Shown here: in pieces, positions 8,388-18,000 of the stretch | Layout of the letters: each line of letters starts with the position of its first letter | Position numbering within the stretch: position 1 is the first letter of the stretch | Source: Planctomycetota bacterium | GTDB taxonomy: Bacteria > Planctomycetota > MHYJ01 > WSZJ01 > JACPWG01 | Reading direction: 5' to 3' | DNA: 64,000 nucleotides | Assembly: GCA_016197205.1 (NCBI GenBank) | Contig: JACPWG010000022.1 | Coordinates: 1 to 64,000 of the forward strand | The notes under the pieces: generated by a model | What the model saw: only the letters and a program-made list of their open reading frames with translations | Told to the model about the DNA's origin: nothing | The model's database searches: none | Translations under genes and position numbers: made by a program

Positions 8388-9644
8388 GTGCCGACGAATC
8401 CAGAGTTCGTGGTTGCCGTCCAGACTGCCGGACTGCCGAATCTGCCCGTCGCGGAACAGGGCGAGACGCTGCTCTCCCGGCTCCGGGAGCTCGTGGAGTT
8501 CACCCGCCGGTCCGATCCGCCGTGGTGCGGACCGGAACGCCCACGGGTCGTGGCGCTCGGCAGCGATATGCTTTTCGTCTTCGCGTCTCGCGACCACTTC
8601 GTCGCGGGGGCCTCGCCGGGAGAGTGGTGCCTCGGCCTTGCGGAGCAGATCCTGCGAGCCCACCCCGCTTCCCCGCGAAACGCAGCACCCGGAAGCGGTC
8701 CGACACGGAGCCGACCGAGCATCGCCGTCCACAAGTCGGAGTTTTTCCGCTGGGTCGAGTTCGACGAAGAGGAGTTCCTGGTCGGACCGGGCTTCGACCA
8801 AGTGCTGGCGATCCTGCGAGCCGCGGACCCCGGTCAAGTGCTGGTCTCGAAGGAGTTCCGGGACTTTCTTGCCGAAGAACAGTACGGCCAGAGCTTCGTG
8901 GACAAGGACTTTCCGCGTTTTGCGCCCTCCGACCTCGGCGTAGAGCTCGGGGGACACGGTCGGCGGGGTCCCGTGCTCTATTGGTATCGGGGTCCGCGCG
9001 ACGTGGTAGATGAGGGTGTGCCTTCCCTGGTGCGGAAGCTACGGGAGGTGGATCGCAGAATCTACGCGACGCTGAAGTCGCTTTTCGACCACATCTCCGC
9101 GGAGTTGGCGGGCCAGGAAAACCTCAGGCCGCGGTTGTCGATCTTTCTCCCTCATGGCGACGGCGATCGGCTCCGCGTCACCCGTTTCCGCTACCGAGCC
9201 GACTATTCGCCGGAGCAGATTCCGCCCAGCCGCACCAGCTACAGGATTTTTCCGAAGGAGCTGGCGCAAGGCCCGGTCGGCTTGGCGTTCGTCAAGTGTC
9301 GTCCGATCATTCTTGTCGGCCTTCCGGAAGAGACAAGACCCGTCGAAGAGTGGATCCGGGCGATCCTGGAACGTCGTGCCCTCAGCGGTGAACTCATGAA
9401 CCTGGACGAAGGCGAGCTGAAAGCGCCGGGCCGATGGGTGAGGAAAGCCCAGTCTTTCATTGCCGTTCCGATCTGCTCGCCTCAAGACGCCGGGGGCGAG
9501 AGTCCCATCGGGGCCTTGTGTGTCGACATGCGCAATCCACTGACGGGGGTCGAGGCGAAGCGCCTCGAGGTCATGTCCGCAGAGCTGGCTGATCTTTGTG
9601 GGCAGCGCCTGTGGCCCCTGCTTCAACTGCGCATGGCCCTGTAG
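8388..9644 (+). CDS. Degenerate class III nucleotidyl-cyclase-like domain fused to a GAF-like domain
   Basis: The 418-residue product starts at GTG 8388, with GGAGG 8 bases upstream. The first 200 residues follow the class III cyclase pattern: a beta strand entering a helix (FVVAVQTAGLPNLP), a VVALGSDMLFVFAS segment matching the GDGxLAVF hairpin, and a VGPGFDQVLAILRAADPGQV segment matching the GxxVNxAARL...GQ(I/V)xVS region. The metal-binding Asp and the Asn/Arg of active cyclases are not preserved, so it is probably inactive and acts as a binding or dimerising module. The last 170 residues (PVGLAFVKCRPIIL, AQSFIAVPICSP, IGALCVDMRNP) look like a GAF domain. It is the first gene of a tight operon ending in a NACHT-FGE gene. 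Family assignments are by eye. Confidence 0.6.
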   Translation: MPTNPEFVVAVQTAGLPNLPVAEQGETLLSRLRELVEFTRRSDPPWCGPERPRVVALGSDMLFVFASRDHFVAGASPGEWCLGLAEQILRAHPASPRNAAPGSGPTRSRPSIAVHKSEFFRWVEFDEEEFLVGPGFDQVLAILRAADPGQVLVSKEFRDFLAEEQYGQSFVDKDFPRFAPSDLGVELGGHGRRGPVLYWYRGPRDVVDEGVPSLVRKLREVDRRIYATLKSLFDHISAELAGQENLRPRLSIFLPHGDGDRLRVTRFRYRADYSPEQIPPSRTSYRIFPKELAQGPVGLAFVKCRPIILVGLPEETRPVEEWIRAILERRALSGELMNLDEGELKAPGRWVRKAQSFIAVPICSPQDAGGESPIGALCVDMRNPLTGVEAKRLEVMSAELADLCGQRLWPLLQLRMAL

Positions 9645-9681
9645 CGGAACTGCGAGGTCTCCCTTTTGGCCGGAGGTCCGA

Positions 9682-10068
9682 GTGCCTGAAACCGCCTTAC
9701 GGGCTGGAACCCCCAGCTTGGTGTTCTATGACGAGCAGGAAGTGCTGAAAGCCGGCTTTCATAGGCTCGCGGAGAGGTGGAAGCAGGAAACCAAGTTCAG
9801 CTCCTCCGCCACGGAGGTGCTCGCGCACCCGGCCTACGAAGCGATCATCCGGGAAGGAACGTGCCTGCTCCCGTACATCCTTGCCGACCTGGAACTGACG
9901 GGCGCATACTGGTTTCTCGCCCTCCAAAGGATCACGGGCGAGGACCCGCTCTCCGGGCGAACGTCCTGCACCTACGACGAGCAGATGCAGGCATGGCTCC
10001 GCTGGGGGCGCGAAAACGGCTACTTGGCGCCCGCCAAGAAGACCGCGAACCCGGATCGGCACGCATGA
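9682..10068 (+). CDS. Small helical protein of unknown function, operon partner
   Basis: GTG 9682 has GGAGG five bases upstream and gives a 128-residue product. It is mostly helical with motifs FHRLAERWKQETKFSS, VLAHPAYEAIIREG, WFLALQRITGEDP and MQAWLRWGRENGY. I recognise this as a widespread short protein family with conserved L(A)xxWKxET, HPAYxxII, WxxALxxITGEDP and WLxWGRxxG(Y/L) motifs, but I know no function. It overlaps the next gene by four bases (ATGA), which implies translational coupling. An immunity or adaptor partner for the following protein is inference. Confidence 0.7.
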   Translation: MPETALRAGTPSLVFYDEQEVLKAGFHRLAERWKQETKFSSSATEVLAHPAYEAIIREGTCLLPYILADLELTGAYWFLALQRITGEDPLSGRTSCTYDEQMQAWLRWGRENGYLAPAKKTANPDRHA

Positions 10069-10625
10069 GAGGGACGGCGAATTCCGGGGGGAGCGCGGAG
10101 CTTCGCCGGGAGATCGAGGGGTGGATTCCGAGCCTCCGCGGCACGGGCTGTGCGCTCACGAGCCCGCGCGACCCCGAGTACAACTGTGTGTGCTATGCCG
10201 CGGGACCGTTGGATCGGACCGGTTCGCCTGAGAGAGAGCTGCGAAGCCCTTGGTGGCCGGCGCCACCCGGATTCGGCCCCTACTACTGGCCCGAGGGGAT
10301 CGAACGGAGGGAATCGCTCGAGGCCTTCGTGCAGGCGCTCGCAACCAGGGGTTACAGTGTCTGCGACTCAGGCGCCTACGAGCCTGAATTCGAGAAGGCA
10401 GCGATCTACTCGGACAAATGGGGGCTTCCCAAGCACGTTGCCCGCCAGGATCGGCACGGTCGCTGGCGGAGCAAGTTGGGTGTCGAGGCGGACATCGAGC
10501 ACACGTTGGATGCGCTCGAGCCCAAATACGGCGAAGACGTCCGCTTTCTGAAACGCCGGGTGGCCTACCCTCCGCAGCCTCCAGGGACTCCGTCGCAAGC
10601 AGCCGTCGTTTCGCGCGAATCGTAG
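10065..10625 (+). CDS. DUF7689-like protein with Cys/His motifs (possible papain-like hydrolase)
   Basis: The 186-residue product starts in the ATGA overlap with the previous gene. It has an NCVCYAAG segment (C41, C43), a W-W-P-rich stretch (WWPAPPGFGPYYWPEG), then EKAAIYSDKWGLPKHVARQ (H124) and GRWRSKLGVEADIEHTLD. This order matches a family of short bacterial proteins I know as DUF7689-like. The NC(x)CYA, (K/T)HxARQ and W-x-SK-G...DI-x-H order resembles the Cys-His-acidic layout of papain-like/CHAP-like hydrolases. That reading is inference. It is coupled to the preceding small protein and lies 54 bases before the NACHT gene, so it is the best effector candidate of the operon. Confidence 0.6.
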   Translation: MRGTANSGGSAELRREIEGWIPSLRGTGCALTSPRDPEYNCVCYAAGPLDRTGSPERELRSPWWPAPPGFGPYYWPEGIERRESLEAFVQALATRGYSVCDSGAYEPEFEKAAIYSDKWGLPKHVARQDRHGRWRSKLGVEADIEHTLDALEPKYGEDVRFLKRRVAYPPQPPGTPSQAAVVSRES

Positions 10626-10679
10626 GGAGGTGCGGCTCGACCCGGGGGCGCTGAGAGGTCAGGAAATCGGGAGGTCGGG

Positions 10680-13262
10680 ATGGCGACGCTGGCCGAGCTG
10701 CTGGAGGTGCGGTCGCTCCGCACCGAGAGCGAGCACGCCTACCTGCGCCGGCGGCTCCAGACCTGGCTGGGCGGGCGGACCGCCGACAGCCGGCCGCATG
10801 ACGCGGGCGTCCCGGAGGTGATGTACCGCCCCGAGCTGTACGTGCCCCTGGACGGAGTGGCCGATCGCTGGCTGCGAGAAGGAGACGAGGCGCGCCGGCG
10901 GCCGGAGATGCTCGCCGACGGAAGGGGCGCGGGGGACGCCGACGGCCGAATGGCGCGCGCGGGGCGGACGGACGCCGAGGAGGAGGCATCCGCGTCGCCC
11001 GAGATTCGTGCGCGCCGGCAGGGCGGTGAGGCGGAGCGTGCCTCGGCCGCGTGGTGGGTCGCGCGGGCGGCGCTGCCCCATGTCGTGCTGGTCGGCGACC
11101 CGGGCGGGGGGAAGACGGTATTCCTCGCGCGCTTCGCGGCGACGCTCGCCGCGGCCTGCCTCGGTCGGCCCGCAGGCCCGAAGGATCCGGGCCTGGACGC
11201 GCTCGTCCGGCCCCGGCCCGGCGCGGGACTGCGACTCCCGGTCCTCGTGGCCGCGAACCGGATCGCCGTGGGGACGCCGGAGGAATTTGGTGCTCGGCTG
11301 GTGGAGGCGATTCGGAAGGAGTTGCACGTCGACGGCGTGCCGCGACCTACGACCTCCGAGGTCGAGGTCGGCCTGCGGACGGGCCGCTTCGTGCTGCTCG
11401 TGGACGCGTTCGACGAGATCCGGGACGCCGCGCAACGGGATCGCTTCCGCGAATTCCTCCAGGGCCCCGTCGCGGGCGGCTTCCCGTCCACTCGGGTTGT
11501 GCTCTCCACGCGGTCCGCGCCCTTCACGGGGGTTGTGGAATCGTGGGACCCCTTCGAAGTCGTGAGGCTGCAGTCGCTCACGGACGCTCAGAGGGAGCGG
11601 CTCGCGAAGAACTGGGTCCGCGAGACGCGCTGCCGACCCGGGTACGAGAGGCTCCTCCTCGACGCGATCGCCACGCTGAGAAAGGACGTGCCGGTCGGCG
11701 AGGGGGAGGACGACCTGATCGCCAACCCCTTCATGCTCACCGCCGTGTGCGCCGTTCACTGGAAGCATCGAACGCTTCCGCACGACCGGACGACGCTCTG
11801 CAGGCTGATCGTGCGGGACCTTTGCAGGTCGCGGCGCCCGAAGACTGCCCGCGGCAAGGCCAAGGCAGGTGCGAGCAGTCGGTGGAAGCTCAACGCTGAC
11901 CGGAGGCAGCGCATCCTGGCGGCGCTGGCGTGGGAACTTCTTGTCGGGGGAAAACAGCGGCAGGGATTGCGCATCGAGGACGCGGAGAGCGTGGTTGGCG
12001 ACACCCTTCCGAAGAAGGTCAAGAATTCGCAAGCTCGCGCGCCGGGCTACCTGCGTCGCACCGCCGAGCACACGGGACTGCTCGTCTACGAGATGGGCGA
12101 GGACGGCGAGGAGCTGCGGTTCCGCCATCGCTTGTTCCGCGACTATCTGGCCGCCTGCAAGCTGGCCAGCGACGAGACCGAGGTCAGCGAGAAGGTCCGG
12201 AAGCTGGAGCAACTGGGGGCGTGGACGGACCCGTCGTGGAATGGCGTGCTGCCGTTCCTGCCGCGAACGCTGGGCAGCAAGGAGAAGGCGCAGGCCTTGC
12301 GGGCGGAGCTGTTGCAGTTGCCGGGGGCGATCGCGGGGAAGAGGCGGGGCCGGTACGAGGGCTTGGCCGCACAGATGGTGGTGGCCAACCGCGGGCTGTA
12401 CGGCGGGCTGGACGTCGCGGAGCGCGCCCGACAAATGGTCGACCTGTACGAGAGGGAGGGGAAGGACTGGCCGATGCTTGATCGGCTGCTCTTCCTGGAG
12501 ATGGTGGGGCTGCTGGATCCCAAGGGAGGCGATCCGCGACTGGCGGAGGACAGCTACCGGTGGGTGCGGATCCCGGGGGGACGGGTGAAGATCGAGGGCA
12601 AGTTTTTTCGCGTGAAGGTCGAGCCCTTCGAGATGGCCTGGGCCCCGGTGACGGTGCAGGAGTACCGGGCGTTCGTGGAGGCCGCGGACGGAGGCGACGA
12701 GCGGTGGTGGCGCGGGGAGGGCTGGGCGACTCCCGAGGGCGAACTGCGCCGCGTACACGAGGCACGTCCAGAGGAATGGCGGGGCCAACAGACACACCCG
12801 AACCGGCCGGTGACCGATGTTAGCTGGTACGAGGCGATGTCCTATTGCCGGTGGCGAACGGCCCATGATCGGCGCAGGCGCACGATCCGCCTGCCCACCG
12901 AGGCGGAGTGGCAAAGGGCGGCGGAGGGACCGGAGCGGTACGAGTACCCCTGGGGCAACGAGGCCCTTCGGGCCGGCGAATCGGCCCAGGCGAACTGGGA
13001 GGAGGCTGGAGTGGGCGGACCGTCTCCTGCCGGTGCCTTCCCGGCCGGATCACGCCAGGGCATGGTGGACCTCGCGGGTAACATCTGGGAGTGGTGCGCG
13101 AACGTGTCGGAACCAAACCCGTGGGGCCGCGGGCTGCGAGGCGGGTCGTGGGCCCTTAATGATGCTCCCTGGCTCCGCTGCTCCCGCCGCGACTTCCTCG
13201 ACCCGTACCGTCGCTCCGACTACTTCGGGTTGCGCGTCGCGGCGGCGGCGGGGACTCGGTAG
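10680..13262 (+). CDS. NACHT NTPase with C-terminal FGE-sulfatase/C-type-lectin-fold sensor domain
   Basis: The 860-residue product starts at ATG 10680 with GGGAGG five bases upstream. Residues 1-130 form a linker of the kind seen before NACHT domains. The NACHT domain has Walker A VLVGDPGGGKT (K145), Walker B FVLLVDAFDEIRD (D242), a sensor RVVLSTRSA, and the winged/helical part LFRDYLAACKLA. A helical spacer follows, then the FGE fold at about 620-860 (WAPVTVQEYRAF, VSWYEAMSYCRWR, LPTEAEWQRAAEG, MVDLAGNIWEWC, LRGGSWALND). STAND/NACHT proteins with ligand-binding C-termini act as regulated switches in bacterial immunity. It closes the operon and is the full-length paralogue of the gene at the left edge. 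No separate effector domain is fused, so an effector would have to act in trans. Confidence 0.85.
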   Translation: MATLAELLEVRSLRTESEHAYLRRRLQTWLGGRTADSRPHDAGVPEVMYRPELYVPLDGVADRWLREGDEARRRPEMLADGRGAGDADGRMARAGRTDAEEEASASPEIRARRQGGEAERASAAWWVARAALPHVVLVGDPGGGKTVFLARFAATLAAACLGRPAGPKDPGLDALVRPRPGAGLRLPVLVAANRIAVGTPEEFGARLVEAIRKELHVDGVPRPTTSEVEVGLRTGRFVLLVDAFDEIRDAAQRDRFREFLQGPVAGGFPSTRVVLSTRSAPFTGVVESWDPFEVVRLQSLTDAQRERLAKNWVRETRCRPGYERLLLDAIATLRKDVPVGEGEDDLIANPFMLTAVCAVHWKHRTLPHDRTTLCRLIVRDLCRSRRPKTARGKAKAGASSRWKLNADRRQRILAALAWELLVGGKQRQGLRIEDAESVVGDTLPKKVKNSQARAPGYLRRTAEHTGLLVYEMGEDGEELRFRHRLFRDYLAACKLASDETEVSEKVRKLEQLGAWTDPSWNGVLPFLPRTLGSKEKAQALRAELLQLPGAIAGKRRGRYEGLAAQMVVANRGLYGGLDVAERARQMVDLYEREGKDWPMLDRLLFLEMVGLLDPKGGDPRLAEDSYRWVRIPGGRVKIEGKFFRVKVEPFEMAWAPVTVQEYRAFVEAADGGDERWWRGEGWATPEGELRRVHEARPEEWRGQQTHPNRPVTDVSWYEAMSYCRWRTAHDRRRRTIRLPTEAEWQRAAEGPERYEYPWGNEALRAGESAQANWEEAGVGGPSPAGAFPAGSRQGMVDLAGNIWEWCANVSEPNPWGRGLRGGSWALNDAPWLRCSRRDFLDPYRRSDYFGLRVAAAAGTR

Positions 13263-13768
13263 CCCCTTACCCCTTCACCCCTTTGCCCCTTTCTTTTGCA
13301 CGCCTGACGCGGAGTGCGACAGGGGGTGTTGGGCGAGCTGCCGCCGATTCGCGGGTCCGTGGGGGGTACGGGGGGCGATAGCCCACCGTCGAGCCACCCT
13401 CCGGGTACGACCGAGTTGAGAGCCGACCTGGCCCGCGCCTCCTCAATCGCCGGGTACGCACGCACGGTCACGCCCACCGAACTCATTTTGCTCCGCCCTT
13501 CCGCATCGCAAACGCACCTTCGCGTTTGCGATCCCACGGCACCCGAACCACGCCTCCACCGCCGGCGCGGGCGCTCCGCCGACCGGCGATCCGCATTAAA
13601 ATGAGAAAGACTGCAAGCCGCCCGTTCTCTGCCCGTAGAGCCTTTTGGTTGCGGCGTTTGGCGGCTGCCCGCGCCCCGCTCCATGGTCCGGCGTCGGGCC
13701 TCGCCCCGGCACCCGTGGACCGCTCCGCATCGGCCGTCTTCCCCGATCGCTCCGCAGGAGGTTTGCCC
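13263..13768. other. Intergenic region with an 11-bp perfect hairpin
   Basis: No gene is visible. ATCGCAAACGC at 13505-13515 pairs perfectly with GCGTTTGCGAT at 13522-13532 around a 6-base loop. No U-run follows, so it is not a classical terminator. GGAGG at 13757-13761 is the ribosome binding site of the next gene. Confidence 0.5.
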
Positions 13769-14521
13769 ATGAATCGCATCCGATGGTGGCATGTCCCGGC
13801 GGCGCTCGTGCTGGCCCTGCCCGTGGGGCTCTGGATGGGCGAGTTCGTTGCTCGTTGGGTCTGGGGGGCTTCGCCCGGCTGGTCCCTCCTTGGCGGCGCG
13901 GACGGCGAGGCCGCGCGGACCGCCGGCCCCGAGGGTCGGCTCGCCGGCACGCGAATCACGATCCAGCGGCTGCGGATCCCGCTGGGCGAGGTCGCGACCA
14001 TTGTCCAGGACCGCACGGGGCTGCCCGTGCTCATCGACCCGGTCGGCCGCGCCGAGCCGGACGGCCGCCCCCTGGGGGAGCTTGAGGTCGCGCTCTGGGT
14101 GACCGACATGAGCGCCCTCAACGTGCTGCGGGTCGCCACGCAGAGCCGCGGCCTTGGCTTCAAAGTCGCCTACGGGTGCGTGCTCATCTCGCGGCAGGAT
14201 CGCCTCGAGGCAATCGCGTCAGGTTCGTGGCGCGTGACCTCGGCCGCGGATTCCGCATGGAAGCAGGACGCCGCGAAGCGCTTGGGCTCGGTCCGCATGG
14301 ATCTCGACGCTCCGGCCGACGCCTCGTCGGTCCTGCAGCGGGTCGCCGTCGCGGCTGGAGTGAACGTCGTGGGCGCGAGCGCCATTCTTCCCGGGATCAA
14401 GCTGCCCGTGTGCGGCCGCTCGCTCCTCGCCGGCGACGTCGTCTCGCTCCTGGCGTGGGTGCTAGACGCGGATCCGGTCATGGAGGCCGACGCGTTGCAC
14501 TTCCATGCCCGGTTGCGGTAG
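13769..14521 (+). CDS. Exported or anchored protein with two STN-like modules, function unknown
   Basis: ATG 13769 has GGAGG seven bases upstream and gives 250 residues. The N-terminus has one membrane segment or signal peptide (ALVLALPVGLWMGEFVARWV). Two similar beta-alpha-beta units follow, at about 65-145 (IPLGEVATIVQDRTGLPVL, then SALNVLRVATQSRGLGFK) and 170-250 (ADASSVLQRVAVAAGVNVV, then SLLAWVLDADPVMEADAL). They resemble the secretin/TonB short N-terminal (STN) fold. Such proteins in this kind of genome are usually periplasmic and have no known role. A repeat-filled gap separates it from the next gene. Confidence 0.6.
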   Translation: MNRIRWWHVPAALVLALPVGLWMGEFVARWVWGASPGWSLLGGADGEAARTAGPEGRLAGTRITIQRLRIPLGEVATIVQDRTGLPVLIDPVGRAEPDGRPLGELEVALWVTDMSALNVLRVATQSRGLGFKVAYGCVLISRQDRLEAIASGSWRVTSAADSAWKQDAAKRLGSVRMDLDAPADASSVLQRVAVAAGVNVVGASAILPGIKLPVCGRSLLAGDVVSLLAWVLDADPVMEADALHFHARLR

Positions 14522-15043
14522 GAACAGGGGCGGGTGCGTGCGCCCGCCACAGTGCATCTGAATTCGGATGCGGCCGGGGATTGTCGGGTGTCGAGGCCGC
14601 GAATCCTCCCGGCCATGGCGGTCGCCTCGATTGCCTCACACAATGACTGCAAAGGCAGTGGGCCGGGCGGGACATATTGGCCCAGCAGTCGCCAAACGGC
14701 ATGTGGAAAGTGACTTGGCCGTCTCGGATCCCTACCGTTCGGCTTCGCGACAACAGTTTGAGCTTTCGGAGCCCCTCCGCGCCAACCACAAAGGGACGAG
14801 CCACCGAAATTGCCGAAAACACCGAACGACTCGGGTGAATTTCGGTGTCTTCGGCGTCTTCGGTGGCTAATTCTTCGCCTTTGGGTTCCGGGTGCGAGGC
14901 TGACTCGGAATTTGTGAAAGGCCCGACCGTCCGCGCGTAGGGTAAAGGGCGGGGGCGGGGTAAGAGTGGGCCGGCGCCGGCGCCTGCCCCTCCGGTCTGT
15001 TCGGCGGTCCTGTTGCCCGGCTCGGTGCGTAAGGAGTTCCCCC
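14522..15043. other. Intergenic region carrying a composite repeat
   Basis: No gene is supported. Most of the second half is the dispersed repeat at 14731-14900. AAGGAG at 15031-15036 is the ribosome binding site of the next gene. Confidence 0.5.
14731..14900. repeat. Dispersed composite repeat, copy A (TCTTCGGTG hairpin family)
   Basis: The block contains ACCGTTCGGCTTCGCGACAA, a GAGCTTTCGGAG segment, GGGACGAGCCACCG and an inverted arm TTCGGTGTCTTCGGCGTC. The same parts occur in reverse orientation at 29500-29655, and the hairpin part alone at 51818-51890. Members are non-coding. Confidence 0.7.
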
Positions 15044-18000
15044 ATGCTTCGTCGCTCTCCGCAGTTTCCCGTGACGGGTAGCCGGGTTGCGGCACTCGCC
15101 CTCCTGCCCGTGCTCGCCGTCTGCGCCGGGGAAGGCCTGTCCGCCGCGCCCCCGCGTCCGCAGACCCCGTGGCGCGATGCCGAATCGGGAACCCCGGTGC
15201 CGCTGAGTCTCTCCGGCGCGGCGGGCTGCGAGCTCATCTTCAAGGTGGACGGCGCGGTGACGGCGCTCGCTGCCGCGGGTCCTCCCGGGCCGCGGATGGT
15301 TCGGCTGTGGGATCGCTCGACCGGTCGGCTCCTCGCCGAGGCCGGCGTCTCGTGCGCTCCCAGTTGGGGCTCGACCCCTCTCCGGCGGCGCGTGCTGGTG
15401 TCGGCCGGCCGAGTGTACTGGGTGCTGGTCGATGTGGGGCCCGCGGGCGGCGCGCAGCGCGTCGGACTCGCGGCGAATTTCCCCGGGACGTTCGGGGACT
15501 CTCAGATCGCCCGGTCGCTGTTCGTCGCAGACGCGAAGAAGCCCTTCTCGAAATCGCCGATCTTTTTTTTGGACCGAATGATGGGCCTTGCGGACGTCAC
15601 GTTCGAGCCGGCCCCGCCGCCCGTCGCCGCGCCGGCTCCCGCGCCTGCTCCAATTCCTACGCCGGCTCCGGCCCCTACGCCCGCTCCCACGCCGCCCCCT
15701 GCCGCCGCCCCGACCCTGCCTCCCGCGACGGCGCCGATCCCTGCGCCCGTTCCGCCGCCCGCCGCGGCCCCGGTGCCGCCTCCGATCCCAGCGCCCCCCG
15801 TCGCTCCCGCCCCCGCCCCCGCGCCGGCGCCGGTCCTCCCGCCACTCCCCGTGCGGCCGCAGAACTCTTGGCGCGAGGTGGAGTCCGGAACGGCCGCGCC
15901 TTTGAGCCTGCGTGGTGCTGCCGGCTTCGAATTCGTGCCGGGCGTGGACGGATCGGTGAGAGCTCTTGCCGCGCAGGGCGGGACCGGAGCGCGGCTGGTG
16001 TGGCTCTACGACCGGGAAACCGGGCGGCTGCTTGCCCAGGCATCGGTCCCATCCGGCCCAGGCTGGCGAGAAACCTCGCTTCCCGAGGCGGTGCCCGTCT
16101 CCGCGAGCCACAGGTACTGTGTGCTTGTTGAAGTAGGCTCGGGCGGCGGCGGCCAGCATGTGGCTTCGACCGTGGCGCTTCCGCGCGTTTCCGGCGACGT
16201 GCGGATCGTGCAGACGATTTTCGCAGCCGACGGAAAAAAGCCCTTCGCCAAGCCGCTTGTAGTCTACGTGGATCGCATGCTGGGCCAGGCGGACATCCAG
16301 TTCGTGCCCGCGCGCGCGGCCGCGCCGACGCCCGTCCCGATTCCTCCCCCCACGCCAACGCCCGCGCCGGTACCTCCGCCTGTCGCCGCTCCGGCTCCGC
16401 CGCCCGCCCCCGCGCCTGAGCCCGCCCGCCCGCCCCAAATCACGGTGCTGGCCGTCAGCGACATCGGCGGAAACCAGGCCGTTGTCGAATTCAGCACCGA
16501 CCGCCCGGTCACAGCCCTCGTGCGCTTCGGGCGCACGCTCGAATACGGCAGCGTGGAGCGAGTGGACGCCGCCCCCGCTACGCACCATCGCGTGGCGCTT
16601 CGACCCCTCGACGGGCTGTCTGAGTACCGGGCGCAAATCGAGGTCGCGGATGCCGCCGGACTCGTCTCACGCTCGGCCGACCTGGCCTTCACGACCGGCT
16701 CTCCGGGGCCCAGCCAAGTCTGGTTCGAAGGCTCCGTGCTCATGGTCCGCAAACGCAACCTTGACGGGTCGCTCGCGGCGGCGGCGCCTTACGACATCAA
16801 GGGCGTGGTGTACGGTTTCGCGCCGGATGCGGACACCTACAGCTCGGATCCACACAATACCGACGTCCGCCGGGCGGCGTCCCTGCCCTGGTACGCGAAG
16901 GACCTCCCACTGATCCTCCGCCTCAATGCCAACACCGCGCGCTTCACCATGGACCCCGGCGTGGACGCCATCACCGGCCCCTCGGGCTGGAAGTTCCTCT
17001 CCGACCTTTACGCCGCCGGCGTCATGGTCATCCTCACCACCGACGACACGGTGAACGACACCGCGCGCATCGTGAAGGTGATCGAGTACTACAGACAGCA
17101 CCCGGCGATCTTGATGTGGAGCCTCGGGTCTGAGGTGAATATCAATCGCTACTGGGGTACCGCGCCGTCGGTGCTCGAGGCGGCCCGCCGGGCCGAGCTC
17201 GCCGCGAGGCTCGTGCACTCTCTCGACGAGGTGCATCCGGTCGTCGCTTCCTGGGGTGAGATTGACTTCGGCGCGCCCGGCTCGGGGACAACGCTGGCCG
17301 ACACAGGGTTCTATGTGAACGTCGTGTGTCCGTCGGTTGACTGCTTCGCCTTGAACATTTTCAGGGGGCCGTCATTCGGAGTCCTCTTCTCGCAGTGGAA
17401 GAGCATCACCTCGAAACCGATGTTTTTCGGCGAGTTCACCGGGGCCGACGCCTACGACGGCCGGCTCGACCGCGAGGACGACGGGCCGCAGGCGGATCGG
17501 ACGGAGGCCCTGTGGAACGAAGTCGCCCGAAACTTCAGCTCGCGCGACCCGCGAAACGTCGCCCTCGGGGCATGTTTCCTGGAGTTGCGGGACTTGCTCT
17601 GGAAGGTCTCCCCGCCCCGGGTCCAGGGGCTGGGCGGTTGGTTCACCCTCCACTGCCCCGACGGCTTCATGTCGGAGGAATGGCTGGGTTGCTTTACGGC
17701 GGACGGCCGTGCGCGTCGCGTCGTGTCCGTGCTGGCCCGACTCTTCGACGCCGCCTACGCGCCCCCGGTCCTGCCGCGGCCGGCCGTGTCCTACGAGGCG
17801 CGGTCCGCCGGCCTCAGGTCCCAGGAGTACGCCTGGCAGCAGGGCTTCATTCGACTGCTGGTCGGTGGCGCGCTGGTGTACGGCCGGACCGGGGGAGGCG
17901 GCGGCGCGCGCGGCTTCACGGTCTTCCGGATTTCCGCGGAGACTGGGGAGCTGCAGGAGACGCGGCACTTTGACACCTGGGGCGTCTTCGGGATGCGCGA

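Noticed and set aside
13505..13532. Perfect 11-bp hairpin as terminator or DGR cruciform
   Set aside because: No T-run follows, and it lies 240 bases after the NACHT-FGE stop, farther than the cruciform of known DGRs. Kept only as a hairpin.
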